From Alphaproteobacteria bacterium UBA6187 (GTDB lineage: Bacteria > Pseudomonadota > Alphaproteobacteria > Rickettsiales > UBA6187): a DNA stretch of 47,853 nucleotides. The DNA lies in contig DITJ01000092.1 in the NCBI GenBank assembly GCA_002422795.1, positions 1 to 47,853 on the forward strand, read 5' to 3'. Below, in pieces: positions 9,246 through 16,108 of the stretch. The position numbers and the translations under genes were made by a program. The notes under the pieces are model-generated. The model saw only the letters and a list, made by a program, of their open reading frames with translations. It did not search any database and was not told where the DNA came from. How positions within the stretch are numbered: the first letter of the stretch is position 1; every line of letters starts with the position of its first letter.

Positions 9246-9312
9246 AGGTGTCAGTTATCAAGTGTCAGTTATCAGTTTTCTTCCCTGAAACCTGACATCT
9301 GAAACCTAATCC
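9246..9312. repeat. Word-array palindrome overlapping the surf1 3' end
   Basis: Words GTGTCAGTTATCA repeated at about 9249-9275 face related complementary words CCTGAAACCTGACATCTGAAACC at about 9283-9308. The right half is translated as the last ~15 residues of SURF1. Confidence 0.65.
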
Positions 9313-9999
9313 CCTGATATATATTATATAAATTATTAACAAAATAACCGCAAAACTATACCATATTATAGCATATTGCAGGTGATCGTTTCTTAGCTCT
9401 ATCGTAGCTTTTCCAGCTACAGGCAAAATATTTTCCACGCCATCCGTATCAAGCGCCCTAACATACACATTATCAAGCTGTTTACCAGTAAAACCAGCAA
9501 TTGCCGGTATGTCAATCCAGAACCATAAATTCTTTTCAATATCATTATCTGGGGTAAATCTGCCTTGGTGCTCCCCGGCATGTAGCATCCCTATTAATGC
9601 GACCTCCCCCTCTATCAGTGTTTCCGGCCTGTTTGCACTTTGCTTTTGTTTTGCAGGCACCCAGCCGCGGTCAACTAACACTACTTTGCCATTCTTTGTT
9701 TCTAAAGGCGTAAAAATATTATAACCGGATTCACCATTCATTTTATGAGGACCGGTGAATAAATGAATTTCCTTATCATGCAGGAAATGCCCTTCAAGCA
9801 ATATTCTCTGGTATTTAATGGATTCGATATCAATATTATCAGGCAACTCAATAGGAGCAAGCGCCACTTTCTCAGCTATTTGTGCAACCAGGTTTTTCTT
9901 CCACACAAGCCTTTGTACCTGCCATGTGCCAAAGGTTAGCAGCACAATAATTGCAGCTATGGTAAAAATCGTTGGAATTAATGGCAATTTTGTTTTCAT
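9265..9999 (-). CDS. surf1: SURF1 family cytochrome c oxidase assembly protein
   Basis: Inner-membrane factor helping assemble heme-copper cytochrome oxidase, probably in heme a handling. The architecture is typical: an N-terminal membrane helix (about 8-26) ending in the GTWQVQRLVWKK signature, a soluble domain with VDRGWVP (about 130-136), and a C-terminal helix (YAIIWYSFAVILLIIYIIY, near 208-226). It overlaps the DUF983 gene by 4 bp (ATGA type), indicating translational coupling. The final residues (GLGFRCQVSGKKTDN) come from a word-array repeat and are probably not native to the family. Confidence 0.94.
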   Translation of the reverse strand: MKTKLPLIPTIFTIAAIIVLLTFGTWQVQRLVWKKNLVAQIAEKVALAPIELPDNIDIESIKYQRILLEGHFLHDKEIHLFTGPHKMNGESGYNIFTPLETKNGKVVLVDRGWVPAKQKQSANRPETLIEGEVALIGMLHAGEHQGRFTPDNDIEKNLWFWIDIPAIAGFTGKQLDNVYVRALDTDGVENILPVAGKATIELRNDHLQYAIIWYSFAVILLIIYIIYIRGLGFRCQVSGKKTDN

Positions 10000-10358
10000 T
10001 GGCCCTTAGTTTTATCAACATAATTCCGATATTTCAGGCTTATGCGGTAGGATTTTATAATTTTTAAAAGCAAAATAGCGATTCCGATTGCAGCCGGAAT
10101 CCACAGCATTATATGCAGCCAAAGTGGCAGCATAAGATAAATTTCCGCAAGTAGCGCCAATGCCGCGATTATAACCCCGGAAATTATCATGCTCAATATT
10201 ACAGGACCATCCACAGAATCATACTCCCGAAGGTTTTGACCGCATTTTTCACAACGGCGCGTCACCTCAAGCAGCTTTTCATATATATCACCCTTGCCAC
10301 AAGCAGGGCACTTGTGGGATAGAGCTGCGCATAAGAGTGATATATTGTTCTTTATCAA
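9996..10358 (-). CDS. DUF983 zinc-ribbon membrane protein
   Basis: A 120-aa DUF983 protein. Two CxxC pairs (Cys17/Cys20 and Cys36/Cys39) form a zinc ribbon (KCPACGKGDIYEKLL...RRCEKCG), followed by two membrane helices (about 53-73 and 76-95). DUF983 genes usually sit between ctaE (Cox3) and surf1 in Alphaproteobacteria, exactly as here, suggesting a role in oxidase biogenesis; no reaction is known. The start codon lies upstream of surf1 with a 4-bp overlap. Confidence 0.93.
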   Translation of the reverse strand: MIKNNISLLCAALSHKCPACGKGDIYEKLLEVTRRCEKCGQNLREYDSVDGPVILSMIISGVIIAALALLAEIYLMLPLWLHIMLWIPAAIGIAILLLKIIKSYRISLKYRNYVDKTKGQ

Positions 10359-10431
10359 TGTTTAAACCTTAAAAGTCGAGATTGAGAATGGGCATTACCA
10401 GTTGAATTTAGCAATCCCCAATCCCCACTTA

Positions 10432-11265
10432 TTAACTTCCCCATACATAAACGAATGCAAACAGGAACAGCCATACAACGTCTACGAAATGCCAGTACCA
10501 TGCCGCAAATTCAAAGCCAAGATGGCCTTCAGGAGAAAGCTGTCCGCGTATCGCCCTTATAAGGCAAACTGCAAGAAAGATTGTCCCGATAATAACATGC
10601 ACACCGTGAAAACCAGTAGCAAGGAAGAAGTTAGATGCATAAATACCATCCTTCATGCCAAATTGTGCATGGTGATATTCAAAAGCCTGTAAGCATGTGA
10701 AGCTTATGCCCAGAACAACTGTTATAGCAAGACCGCGGATAAGGTCGCGCCTGTTATTGTTCAAAAGTGCGTAATGCGCCCAGGTAACCGTTGTGCCGGA
10801 AAGTAATAATATCAAGGTGTTAATAAGCGGCAAATCCCATGCATCAAAAGTTTTAATGCCTGCAGGTGGCCAAACACCTTCTTTTACCACTTTACCAATT
10901 TCAAAAATATGCGCACCGTCAAAAACCAGTTCAGGCATTAATGAGAACTTGAAAAAAGACCAAAAGAACGCAAAGAAAAACATAACTTCTGAAGTTATGA
11001 ATAACGCCATTCCAAGCCTAAGGCCGTGCCTTACAATGCTGGTGTGGTGCTTACCCACTACGCCTTCTTTTACTACGTCCTTCCACCAAACAAACATGGT
11101 GAATATTACCATAAGGAAGCCTATTGGCAGGAGTATCTTGCCTATCTGGTAATTATGCAGGAAGAAAACCAACCCGGTAAATAAGGTTAAGGAAGAAAAC
11201 GCACCAAGTATAGGCCACGGGCTCGGATCAACCAGGTGGTAATCATGTTTTTTGTGTTCGCTCAT
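10432..11265 (-). CDS. ctaE: Cytochrome c oxidase subunit III
   Basis: Integral-membrane subunit III of aa3-type cytochrome c oxidase. The 277-aa protein has seven predicted helices and family signatures: HKKHDYHLVDPSPWP at the N-terminus, SEVMFFFAFFWSFF (near 90-103), and the C-terminal GHLGFEFAAWYWHFVDVVWLF. Subunits I and II and heme O synthase are not in this window, so the oxidase operon is split, with ctaG-ctaE-DUF983-surf1 here. Confidence 0.97.
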   Translation of the reverse strand: MSEHKKHDYHLVDPSPWPILGAFSSLTLFTGLVFFLHNYQIGKILLPIGFLMVIFTMFVWWKDVVKEGVVGKHHTSIVRHGLRLGMALFITSEVMFFFAFFWSFFKFSLMPELVFDGAHIFEIGKVVKEGVWPPAGIKTFDAWDLPLINTLILLLSGTTVTWAHYALLNNNRRDLIRGLAITVVLGISFTCLQAFEYHHAQFGMKDGIYASNFFLATGFHGVHVIIGTIFLAVCLIRAIRGQLSPEGHLGFEFAAWYWHFVDVVWLFLFAFVYVWGS

Positions 11266-11416
11266 AATTTAAAGCCTTTTAGTTAATTTATCTATTGTAG
11301 AGCTTTTTACAAAACTTAATAATAAAAATCTACTATTATATTAAGGGGATAGATGGTTGTGGATTGGGCTTTAGGGGATTTGCCACAAATACGCATCATT
11401 TTCGACACTTCTCGCA

Positions 11417-11956
11417 CTAATCAGCCCCCGCCACTTTATCTTCCGTCTTAAAGAAAGTATATGAAAGTGTAATGGTATTTATATCTTTTAAGTCCAGATT
11501 CTTTTCAATTGCAGGATCAATAAAAAATGAAACTGGCATTTCCACCTTTTCACCCGGTTGTAAAGTCTGGTTATTAAAGCAGAAACATTGAACCTTGTTA
11601 AAGAACCGCCCGGCTTCATTAGGTGTTACATTGAAGTTGGCAACCCCAGTAACTGGCTGATCTGAGGTATTTTCCGCAGTAAAGAATGCCAGTTTATTTT
11701 CACCGGTGTGAACCTGCATTTGTTTTTGCAAAGGCAAAAATTTCCAGGGTAAATCAGTTGCAGTATCCGCGTTAAACCGCACAGTTATAATTTTTTGCCC
11801 AAGCTGCTGGGCTTCCTGCGCAGCGATGCGCGGCGTGCCGCCATAGCCGGTAACTTTACAAAACAGGCTATATAAAGGGAATGCGGCAAAGGCAAAGGCA
11901 AACATACCTAGCGCCATCATCAACATTGTTACGGCAGTTTTTTTGTTTTTATTCAT
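11417..11956 (-). CDS. ctaG: CtaG/Cox11 copper chaperone for cytochrome oxidase
   Basis: Membrane-anchored copper chaperone that inserts Cu(B) into subunit I. One N-terminal transmembrane helix (about 10-32) is followed by a periplasmic domain with the copper-binding CFCF motif (Cys124, Cys126) in KVQCFCFNNQTLQPGE and the MPVSFFIDP segment. Length 179 aa is normal. It lies 3 bp downstream of a 39-codon membrane ORF and about 150 bp upstream of ctaE. That 150-bp spacer shows no recognisable feature. Confidence 0.96.
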   Translation of the reverse strand: MNKNKKTAVTMLMMALGMFAFAFAAFPLYSLFCKVTGYGGTPRIAAQEAQQLGQKIITVRFNADTATDLPWKFLPLQKQMQVHTGENKLAFFTAENTSDQPVTGVANFNVTPNEAGRFFNKVQCFCFNNQTLQPGEKVEMPVSFFIDPAIEKNLDLKDINTITLSYTFFKTEDKVAGAD

Positions 11957-11959
11957 AAG

Positions 11960-12079
11960 CTACATCTTGCCAGCCATTTTCACCATTCCTATGGCAAAGA
12001 AAATGGCAACCATTACCAATAATATAACTAGCATGGCATAGTTTTTAGATTTTTTTTGTTTGTGTAAAGGGCTGTTCAT
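11960..12079 (-). CDS. Short single-helix membrane protein (CoxF-like position)
   Basis: A 39-codon ORF starting at the ATG complementary to 12077-12079 and stopping 3 bp before ctaG. Translation: a basic N-terminus (MNSPLHKQKKSKNY) and one hydrophobic helix (AMLVILLVMVAIFFAIGM). Many Alphaproteobacteria carry a tiny membrane protein of this kind (CoxF or 'oxidase assembly' small protein) immediately before ctaG; position and topology match, though sequence identity cannot be checked here. No strong Shine-Dalgarno is seen. Confidence 0.6.
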   Translation of the reverse strand: MNSPLHKQKKSKNYAMLVILLVMVAIFFAIGMVKMAGKM

Positions 12080-12085
12080 AAAGAA

Positions 12086-12106
12086 TTCAGGTTTCAGGTT
12101 TCAGGA
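12086..12106. repeat. Short CAGGTTT word array upstream of the small membrane ORF
   Basis: TTCAGGTTTCAGGTTTCAGG: three tandem copies of a 7-bp word in the spacer between recJ and the small membrane ORF. Similar CTGAAACCTGA words occur in the array at the surf1 3' end. Confidence 0.5.
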
Positions 12107-12128
12107 AAAAGGCTGCAGCTACCTATTA

Positions 12129-13955
12129 TCACCTTTCCGCAACATCTTCCACTAAAAATTCAGCGCGTTCATATCCTTGCCAGTTATTAATACGGATTTT
12201 ACCTATAAGGCTAAGGTTTTTGCCCGATCCTGAAAGCAGGAAGCGGCCTAAATCAGTATCAACACTGCGAAACGCCATAGCTTTTATAGTGCCACCCTTC
12301 CCTCCTGCGCGGCCATCGCCTATCATGCAGCGTATGTGGTCATTGCCGATAATATCTACCTTGCTAATAAAAGCATTGGTAATTACAAATAACGGCTCAG
12401 GGTTGCCCGAACCGAACGGCTCTATTCTTTCAAGCGCTTTTGCAAGTTGGGTATTTAGCGCGGAAACAGTAATGAAACTATCAAATTTAAATTTCCGAGC
12501 GGAGAAAATATTTTCATTACCGGAAAAGCGCGTGCATAAAAATTCATGGAGTTCATTAATTTTATTTGCATCAACGGTAAAACCAGCCGCCATTGCATGA
12601 CCACCACCTTTTATAAGGATTCCCTGGCTTTGCGCAGAAAGAATTGCAGCGCCAAGATCAACCCCTGAAACAGAACGCGCAGAAGCTTTGCCAATGCCAT
12701 TATCAATGGCGATAACTGCCGCAGGGCGGTTATATTTTTCCTTAAGGCGGCTTGCAACAATCCCGATAACCCCTGGGTGCCAGCCTTCACCTTGCGCAAA
12801 AATCACTGATTGGTTAGAATAATTTTTCTCCACCTGGTTTAGCGCATCTTCCAATACAAATTGCTCAATGGCTTTGCGTTCAGAATTAAGAATATTAAGT
12901 TCCTGCGAAATTTTAAAGGCTTCATCATAATTTTCTGTAGAAAGCAGCCTTGCACCTAAATCTGATTTTCCAACCCGCCCACCTGCATTTATTCTTGGGC
13001 CAAGCACAAAACCAAGGTGGTAAGTGCCCGGAACGCTATCAATTCCCGCAACATCGCTAAGCGCGGCAAGTCCGACATTTTTTCTATTACGCAAAACTTT
13101 TAGCCCTTGCGTTACAAAAGCGCGGTTAAGCCCGGTTAGCGGCATAACATCGCAAACAGTGCCAAGGGCGACTATGTCGAGTAGGGAGAGAAGGTCGGGA
13201 GGTGAATTTGGAACCTGGAATTTGGAACTTGGAACTTCTAAGTTCCCGGCTCCAGGTTCTAAGTTCACACTTCCAAACCATCCCGCCTCCCTCAGCTTCA
13301 TATTCACTGCTATTGCCAGCATAAAACACATGCCCACAGCAGCAAGGTAGCGGTATTCGGATATTTCATCCAGGCGGTTAGGGTTTACTATAGCAAAAGC
13401 ATCTGGCAAAATATCCGAACCAAGATGGTGGTCTATAACAATAACTTCCATTCCGGCAGCTTTTGCAGCGGCAATTGGTTCAAAGGAAAGTGTTCCGCAA
13501 TCTACCGTTATACATAATTTTATGCCTTGCCCGGCAAGTTCCAGCATGGCTTCCACATTGGGGCCATAGCCTTCGTCAATACGGTCTGGGATATAAATTA
13601 ACGGGCTATTGCCACAATCGCGCAAATATCTTTTTAACAGCGCGCTTGACGTTGCCCCATCCACATCATAATCACCAAATATGGCAATCTTTTCACCATT
13701 TATAACTGCGGCAGCCACTCGGCTTGCCGCTTTTTCCATATCAATAAAATGGAATGGGTCGGGCAGCAATGATTTTAGCGTAGGGGTAAGGAAATCTTCG
13801 GAAGTTTCAGCATCAAAACCCCTGGATACCAGCACCCTTGCTGCCAATTCAGGCAGGCGGAATTTTTGCGATATGGCAAGCACCATGCGTTCATTCGCAT
13901 CGTTTAATTGCCACTGTGCCCCCGTTACCGATTTTGTTAATGTTTTTTCAAGCAT
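12129..13955 (-). CDS. recJ: Single-stranded-DNA-specific exonuclease RecJ
   Basis: 5'-3' ssDNA exonuclease of the DHH family used in recombination and mismatch repair. DHH motifs: GDYDVDGATSS (Asp95, Asp97 and neighbours), VDCGT, and IDHHLGS (His176/His177). The DHHA1 motif GGHAMAAGF follows in the C-terminal half. The start chosen is the ATG at 13955 (MLEKTLTKSVTG), inside the 3' end of the upstream methyltransferase, because the longer form adds ten residues read from that gene. Residues about 227-252 are encoded by a word-array repeat inserted in frame between the DHH core and the LLSLLDIVALGTVCDV segment. Length without it would be close to 580 aa. Confidence 0.96.
   Translation of the reverse strand: MLEKTLTKSVTGAQWQLNDANERMVLAISQKFRLPELAARVLVSRGFDAETSEDFLTPTLKSLLPDPFHFIDMEKAASRVAAAVINGEKIAIFGDYDVDGATSSALLKRYLRDCGNSPLIYIPDRIDEGYGPNVEAMLELAGQGIKLCITVDCGTLSFEPIAAAKAAGMEVIVIDHHLGSDILPDAFAIVNPNRLDEISEYRYLAAVGMCFMLAIAVNMKLREAGWFGSVNLEPGAGNLEVPSSKFQVPNSPPDLLSLLDIVALGTVCDVMPLTGLNRAFVTQGLKVLRNRKNVGLAALSDVAGIDSVPGTYHLGFVLGPRINAGGRVGKSDLGARLLSTENYDEAFKISQELNILNSERKAIEQFVLEDALNQVEKNYSNQSVIFAQGEGWHPGVIGIVASRLKEKYNRPAAVIAIDNGIGKASARSVSGVDLGAAILSAQSQGILIKGGGHAMAAGFTVDANKINELHEFLCTRFSGNENIFSARKFKFDSFITVSALNTQLAKALERIEPFGSGNPEPLFVITNAFISKVDIIGNDHIRCMIGDGRAGGKGGTIKAMAFRSVDTDLGRFLLSGSGKNLSLIGKIRINNWQGYERAEFLVEDVAER
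13194..13290. repeat. Word-array palindrome in frame inside recJ
   Basis: Left words GGAACCTGGAATTTGGAAC (from about 13210) face complementary words AAGTTCCCGGCTCCAGGTTC (from about 13240). The outer CGGGAGG and CCCGCCTCCC segments also pair. The array is translated through, giving the low-complexity stretch EPGAGNLEVPSSKFQVPN without breaking the recJ frame. Confidence 0.8.
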
Positions 13956-14545
13956 TTTGCTACCCAAACTGTATGTTCCCCGCAATCGGGGTCTTCTATT
14001 TTATGAATTAATACTTCAAAGCCATATTTATTCAGCAGTTCTATGTATTCTTGCGCATCCAGGCTGGCATGATAAAATTCATGCCCCTCCATATTACTAT
14101 AAACCTCGCCATATTCCGGGCCGGAAGTGAATACCAGCACTCCGCCCACATTAATATGATCATGAAATATTTGAAACATATCGCGCTGGTCTTTATGGCT
14201 TAGATGGAAAAAACTATCCCATGCAATAATAGCATCAAATTTACGCTTTAGGGAAATAGTGCGCATATCACCCCGAATCCATTCCATTTCGGGAAAACGG
14301 CGTATGCACATTGCAAGCATATTGGATGAACCATCAACTCCTGTTACATGATGTCCTTTTTCTATAAAAAATTTAGCAAGCGGCTCGCCCGCACCACAAC
14401 CGAGGTCTAATATTTGTGCATTTTCTTTAAGATTGGATGAAACAATATTTAAATATTCCTTCTCTATCAAATCCCTGTTGCGGACACTATCAAACCAATC
14501 AGCAATATGCTCATATAATTCGTACACTTCCGGCTTCTTGCCCAC
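13937..14545 (-). CDS. SAM-dependent class I methyltransferase
   Basis: Rossmann-fold methyltransferase of unknown substrate. Motif I is ILDLGCGAGEP, followed by VTGVDGSSNML (acidic ribose contact) and an IIAWDSFFHL motif-IV region. The frame is open to an ATG at 14593, but that stretch overlaps the end of thiS. A GTG at 14545, one base after the thiS stop and preceded by G-rich sequence, gives a natural start at VGKKPEVYELYEHIA (202 aa). The choice is not certain. The 3' end overlaps recJ by 19 bp, so the genes are likely coupled. Confidence 0.85.
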   Translation of the reverse strand: MGKKPEVYELYEHIADWFDSVRNRDLIEKEYLNIVSSNLKENAQILDLGCGAGEPLAKFFIEKGHHVTGVDGSSNMLAMCIRRFPEMEWIRGDMRTISLKRKFDAIIAWDSFFHLSHKDQRDMFQIFHDHINVGGVLVFTSGPEYGEVYSNMEGHEFYHASLDAQEYIELLNKYGFEVLIHKIEDPDCGEHTVWVAKCLKKH

Positions 14546-14546
14546 C

Positions 14547-14747
14547 TCACCCACCCCCGATAAATTGCACAGCTTCCAATATATCGCCATCACTTAAATA
14601 AGTGGATGTATATTCATGCAAGGGAATTATGCAAAGGTTTTGCTCTATGGCAACTTTGCACGGATCAAGCTGTAGCTGGGTCATCAGGTCGGCAATCGAT
14701 GTGCCTTCACCTATAGTGCGTATATCGCCGTTAATAGTAATTTTCAT
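14547..14747 (-). CDS. thiS: Sulfur carrier protein ThiS
   Basis: Ubiquitin-fold sulfur carrier for thiazole synthesis. The 66-aa length and the C-terminal Gly-Gly (QFIGGG) that is adenylated and thiocarboxylated are diagnostic; VAIEQNLCIIP corresponds to the family's VAVEVNGEIVP segment. ThiG, the thiazole synthase it feeds, is about 16 kb away in this window, so the pair is not in one operon. It heads the minus-strand run into the methyltransferase and recJ. Confidence 0.9.
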   Translation of the reverse strand: MKITINGDIRTIGEGTSIADLMTQLQLDPCKVAIEQNLCIIPLHEYTSTYLSDGDILEAVQFIGGG

Positions 14748-14751
14748 AAAA

Positions 14752-14864
14752 TTAGTTACTGGTTGCTAGTTGCCGGTTGCTGGTATAAATATTAAAATGA
14801 CAACAATGTTGTCGTCATTTCAAATTGAAAATACTATAGTAACCTATAACCAGCAACTAAACTT
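14752..14864. repeat. Word-array palindrome between divergent thiS and aroQ
   Basis: Left words ACTGGTTGCTAGTTGCCGG (from about 14759) face AACCTATAACCAGCAACTAAAC (from about 14841). A central hairpin AAATGACAACA/TGTTGTCGTCATTT (14795-14820) lies between. It fills the whole 117-bp divergent spacer, so both genes' promoters or leaders must lie in it. Confidence 0.75.
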
Positions 14865-15296
14865 ATGAAAAAAATTCTTATACTAAACGGCCCAAACTTA
14901 AATATGCTTGGAAAAAGGGAGCCTGGAATTTACGGCAGCAAAACCCTTGATAATATAAAAAGCGAATGCGAAGTGCTTGCAAAAGAGCTGAATTTGCAGG
15001 TTGATTTCCGCCAAAGCAACGAAGAAGGCACAATAGTCGGCTGGATACAGGAATCCGCGCAGGAATTTGCAGGCATTATAATAAATGCCGGTGCATACAC
15101 CCATACATCAATTGCTATAAGGGATGCGCTGCTCAGCGCCAACCTGCCTGTTATTGAAGTGCATATTTCCAATATCTTCAAGCGCGAGGATTTCCGCCAT
15201 CATTCATTTATATCTGATATTGCCGTGGGCATGATTTGCGGTTTAGGCACGGAAGGTTACTGCCTGGCACTACGTGCTTTCCCGGGGATAATTTAA
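14865..15296 (+). CDS. aroQ: Type II 3-dehydroquinate dehydratase
   Basis: Converts 3-dehydroquinate to 3-dehydroshikimate (shikimate pathway). The 143-aa protein has the whole signature: LNGPNLNMLGKREPGIYGS with catalytic Tyr23, FRQSNEEG, INAGAYTHTS (Asn74), and VIEVHISN with catalytic His100. It is a single gene on the plus strand, divergent from thiS. A palindromic repeat begins right after its stop codon. Confidence 0.97.
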   Translation: MKKILILNGPNLNMLGKREPGIYGSKTLDNIKSECEVLAKELNLQVDFRQSNEEGTIVGWIQESAQEFAGIIINAGAYTHTSIAIRDALLSANLPVIEVHISNIFKREDFRHHSFISDIAVGMICGLGTEGYCLALRAFPGII

Positions 15297-15297
15297 G

Positions 15298-15403
15298 TAT
15301 AGTATTTCCCATTTTCAATAATGATTCGTCAATCATCGTCTCATGTAGTTCACCTACACATCGCCTCGATTTCCTATCATTATTGAAAAGCGAAAACACT
15401 ATA
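15298..15403. repeat. Long palindromic element, TATAG-ended family, copy 1
   Basis: The left end TATAGTATTTCCCATTTTC and the right end (complement TATAGTGTTTTCGCTTTTC) are inverted repeats extending through CAATAATGAT. The centre contains TGTAG...CTACA, a hairpin tip. Related copies lie at 31449-31574 and 36204-36385. It starts directly after the aroQ stop and abuts the convergent HTH gene. Confidence 0.8.
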
Positions 15404-15407
15404 ATGG

Positions 15408-15653
15408 CTATAGGTTCGCCATAAGTTTTTCTAGATTTATATCAAGGGCGGTGGAAATTCTCATTAATACCGGAATTTCTATATTTATTGCGCGACCAAG
15501 TTCGTAGCGATCCAGATTTTCTATAGTTATGCCAGTAAGACGGGATAGTTTTTTTAAAGTGTAATTACGGCTTCTTCTAGCAGAATTGATATTCTGCCCA
15601 ATTAACTTCATGGTAATGTGCATTAATTTCTGTTCGGCGTGGGCTATTCGCAT
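15408..15653 (-). CDS. Small XRE-type helix-turn-helix protein
   Basis: An 81-aa protein with a single Cro/C1-type HTH: QNINSARRSRNYTLKKLSRLTGITIENLDRYELG (about residues 20-53), then a short helical tail. GGAG lies 7 nt before the ATG. It probably binds DNA as a dimer; target unknown. It lies directly downstream of the ~184-nt structured RNA on the same strand, with that RNA's terminator between them, and convergent to aroQ. Confidence 0.85.
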   Translation of the reverse strand: MRIAHAEQKLMHITMKLIGQNINSARRSRNYTLKKLSRLTGITIENLDRYELGRAINIEIPVLMRISTALDINLEKLMANL

Positions 15654-15680
15654 GATTTAACTCCATTGTTTATGTTAAAC

Positions 15681-15864
15681 AAAATGGCTCTCAAAAAAAT
15701 GAGAGCCAGGAGTTGTAATCACCGATAAACGGGCGCGGGCTTATTTCCCGTAAAACGGGTGTTATATTCAGCCCCCTCCCGGCGCAGATGCGCGCAGAAA
15801 CGAAGCTTCCTGATACGAGCCTATAAATAATCAAACGCAGCTTATCGGGGATTACAGCCCCCTC
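15681..15864 (-). ncRNA. Structured small RNA of ~184 nt, possibly 6S RNA
   Basis: The minus strand has a near-consensus promoter, then an RNA starting GAGGGGGCUGUAAUCCCC and ending in a hairpin (GGCTCTC/GAGAGCC, 15686-15707) followed by ATTTTG. The 5' and 3' parts pair over a long closing stem (CUGUAAUC-CCCGAUAA with UUAUCGG-UGAUUACA). The centre forms a second long imperfect stem ending in a GC-rich tip, and a small CCCGUUUUACGGG hairpin sits on the 3' side. A ~184-nt rod with an internal bubble and a 3'-side hairpin is what 6S RNA looks like, but sequence identity is not recognisable. No ORF fits. Confidence 0.6.
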
Positions 15865-15872
15865 AAGTTACA

Positions 15873-15901
15873 AAGATAAAAGATAGTTGCTTATGAGTCA
15901 A
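15873..15901 (-). promoter_or_regulatory. Promoter of the ~184-nt RNA
   Basis: TTGACT (complement of 15896-15901), exactly 17 bp, then TATCTT (complement of 15873-15878). Transcription would start near 15864-15865, at the GAGGGGG that begins the closing stem. Confidence 0.65.
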
Positions 15902-15959
15902 AGGAATTTCTCTAACAACAAAGATGACATCCCGGAAGAACTATGATAATGAAGCTCTA

Positions 15960-16085
15960 AATACCATTTCTAGATCAAAAACGAAGTAGGAGTGCGAGGC
16001 GAACAAAATTTTAGCGTAGACTTACTACGTGAATTTTGTAAGACTGATGCACGACAACCTTCGTTAAAGATATAGAATTGGTATA
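15960..16085. repeat. Long palindromic element, ATACC-ended family, copy 1
   Basis: The left end ATACCATTTCTAGATC and right end (complement TATACCAATTCTATATC) pair, continuing through AACGAAG. The core AAAATTTTAGCGTAGACTTA (with a CGTAG/CTACG tip) is shared with the TATAG-ended copy at 36204-36385. It occupies the region immediately upstream of secF. Confidence 0.8.
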
Positions 16086-16108
16086 AAGTTAATTAGAATC
16101 AGGTTATC

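Larger units (their letters stand above)
15654..16108. other. Intergenic region between the HTH gene and secF
   Basis: A 455-bp gap fully accounted for by the ~184-nt RNA with its promoter and terminator (15681-15901) and the palindromic element (15960-16085). No protein-coding ORF is supported. Confidence 0.7.

Noticed and set aside
15681..15864. tmRNA, SRP RNA or RNase P RNA as identity of the structured RNA
   Set aside because: No tRNA-like TTCGAAT arm, no SRP GGAAGCAGCC-type loop and no RNase P GAGGAAAGTCCGG motif were found.
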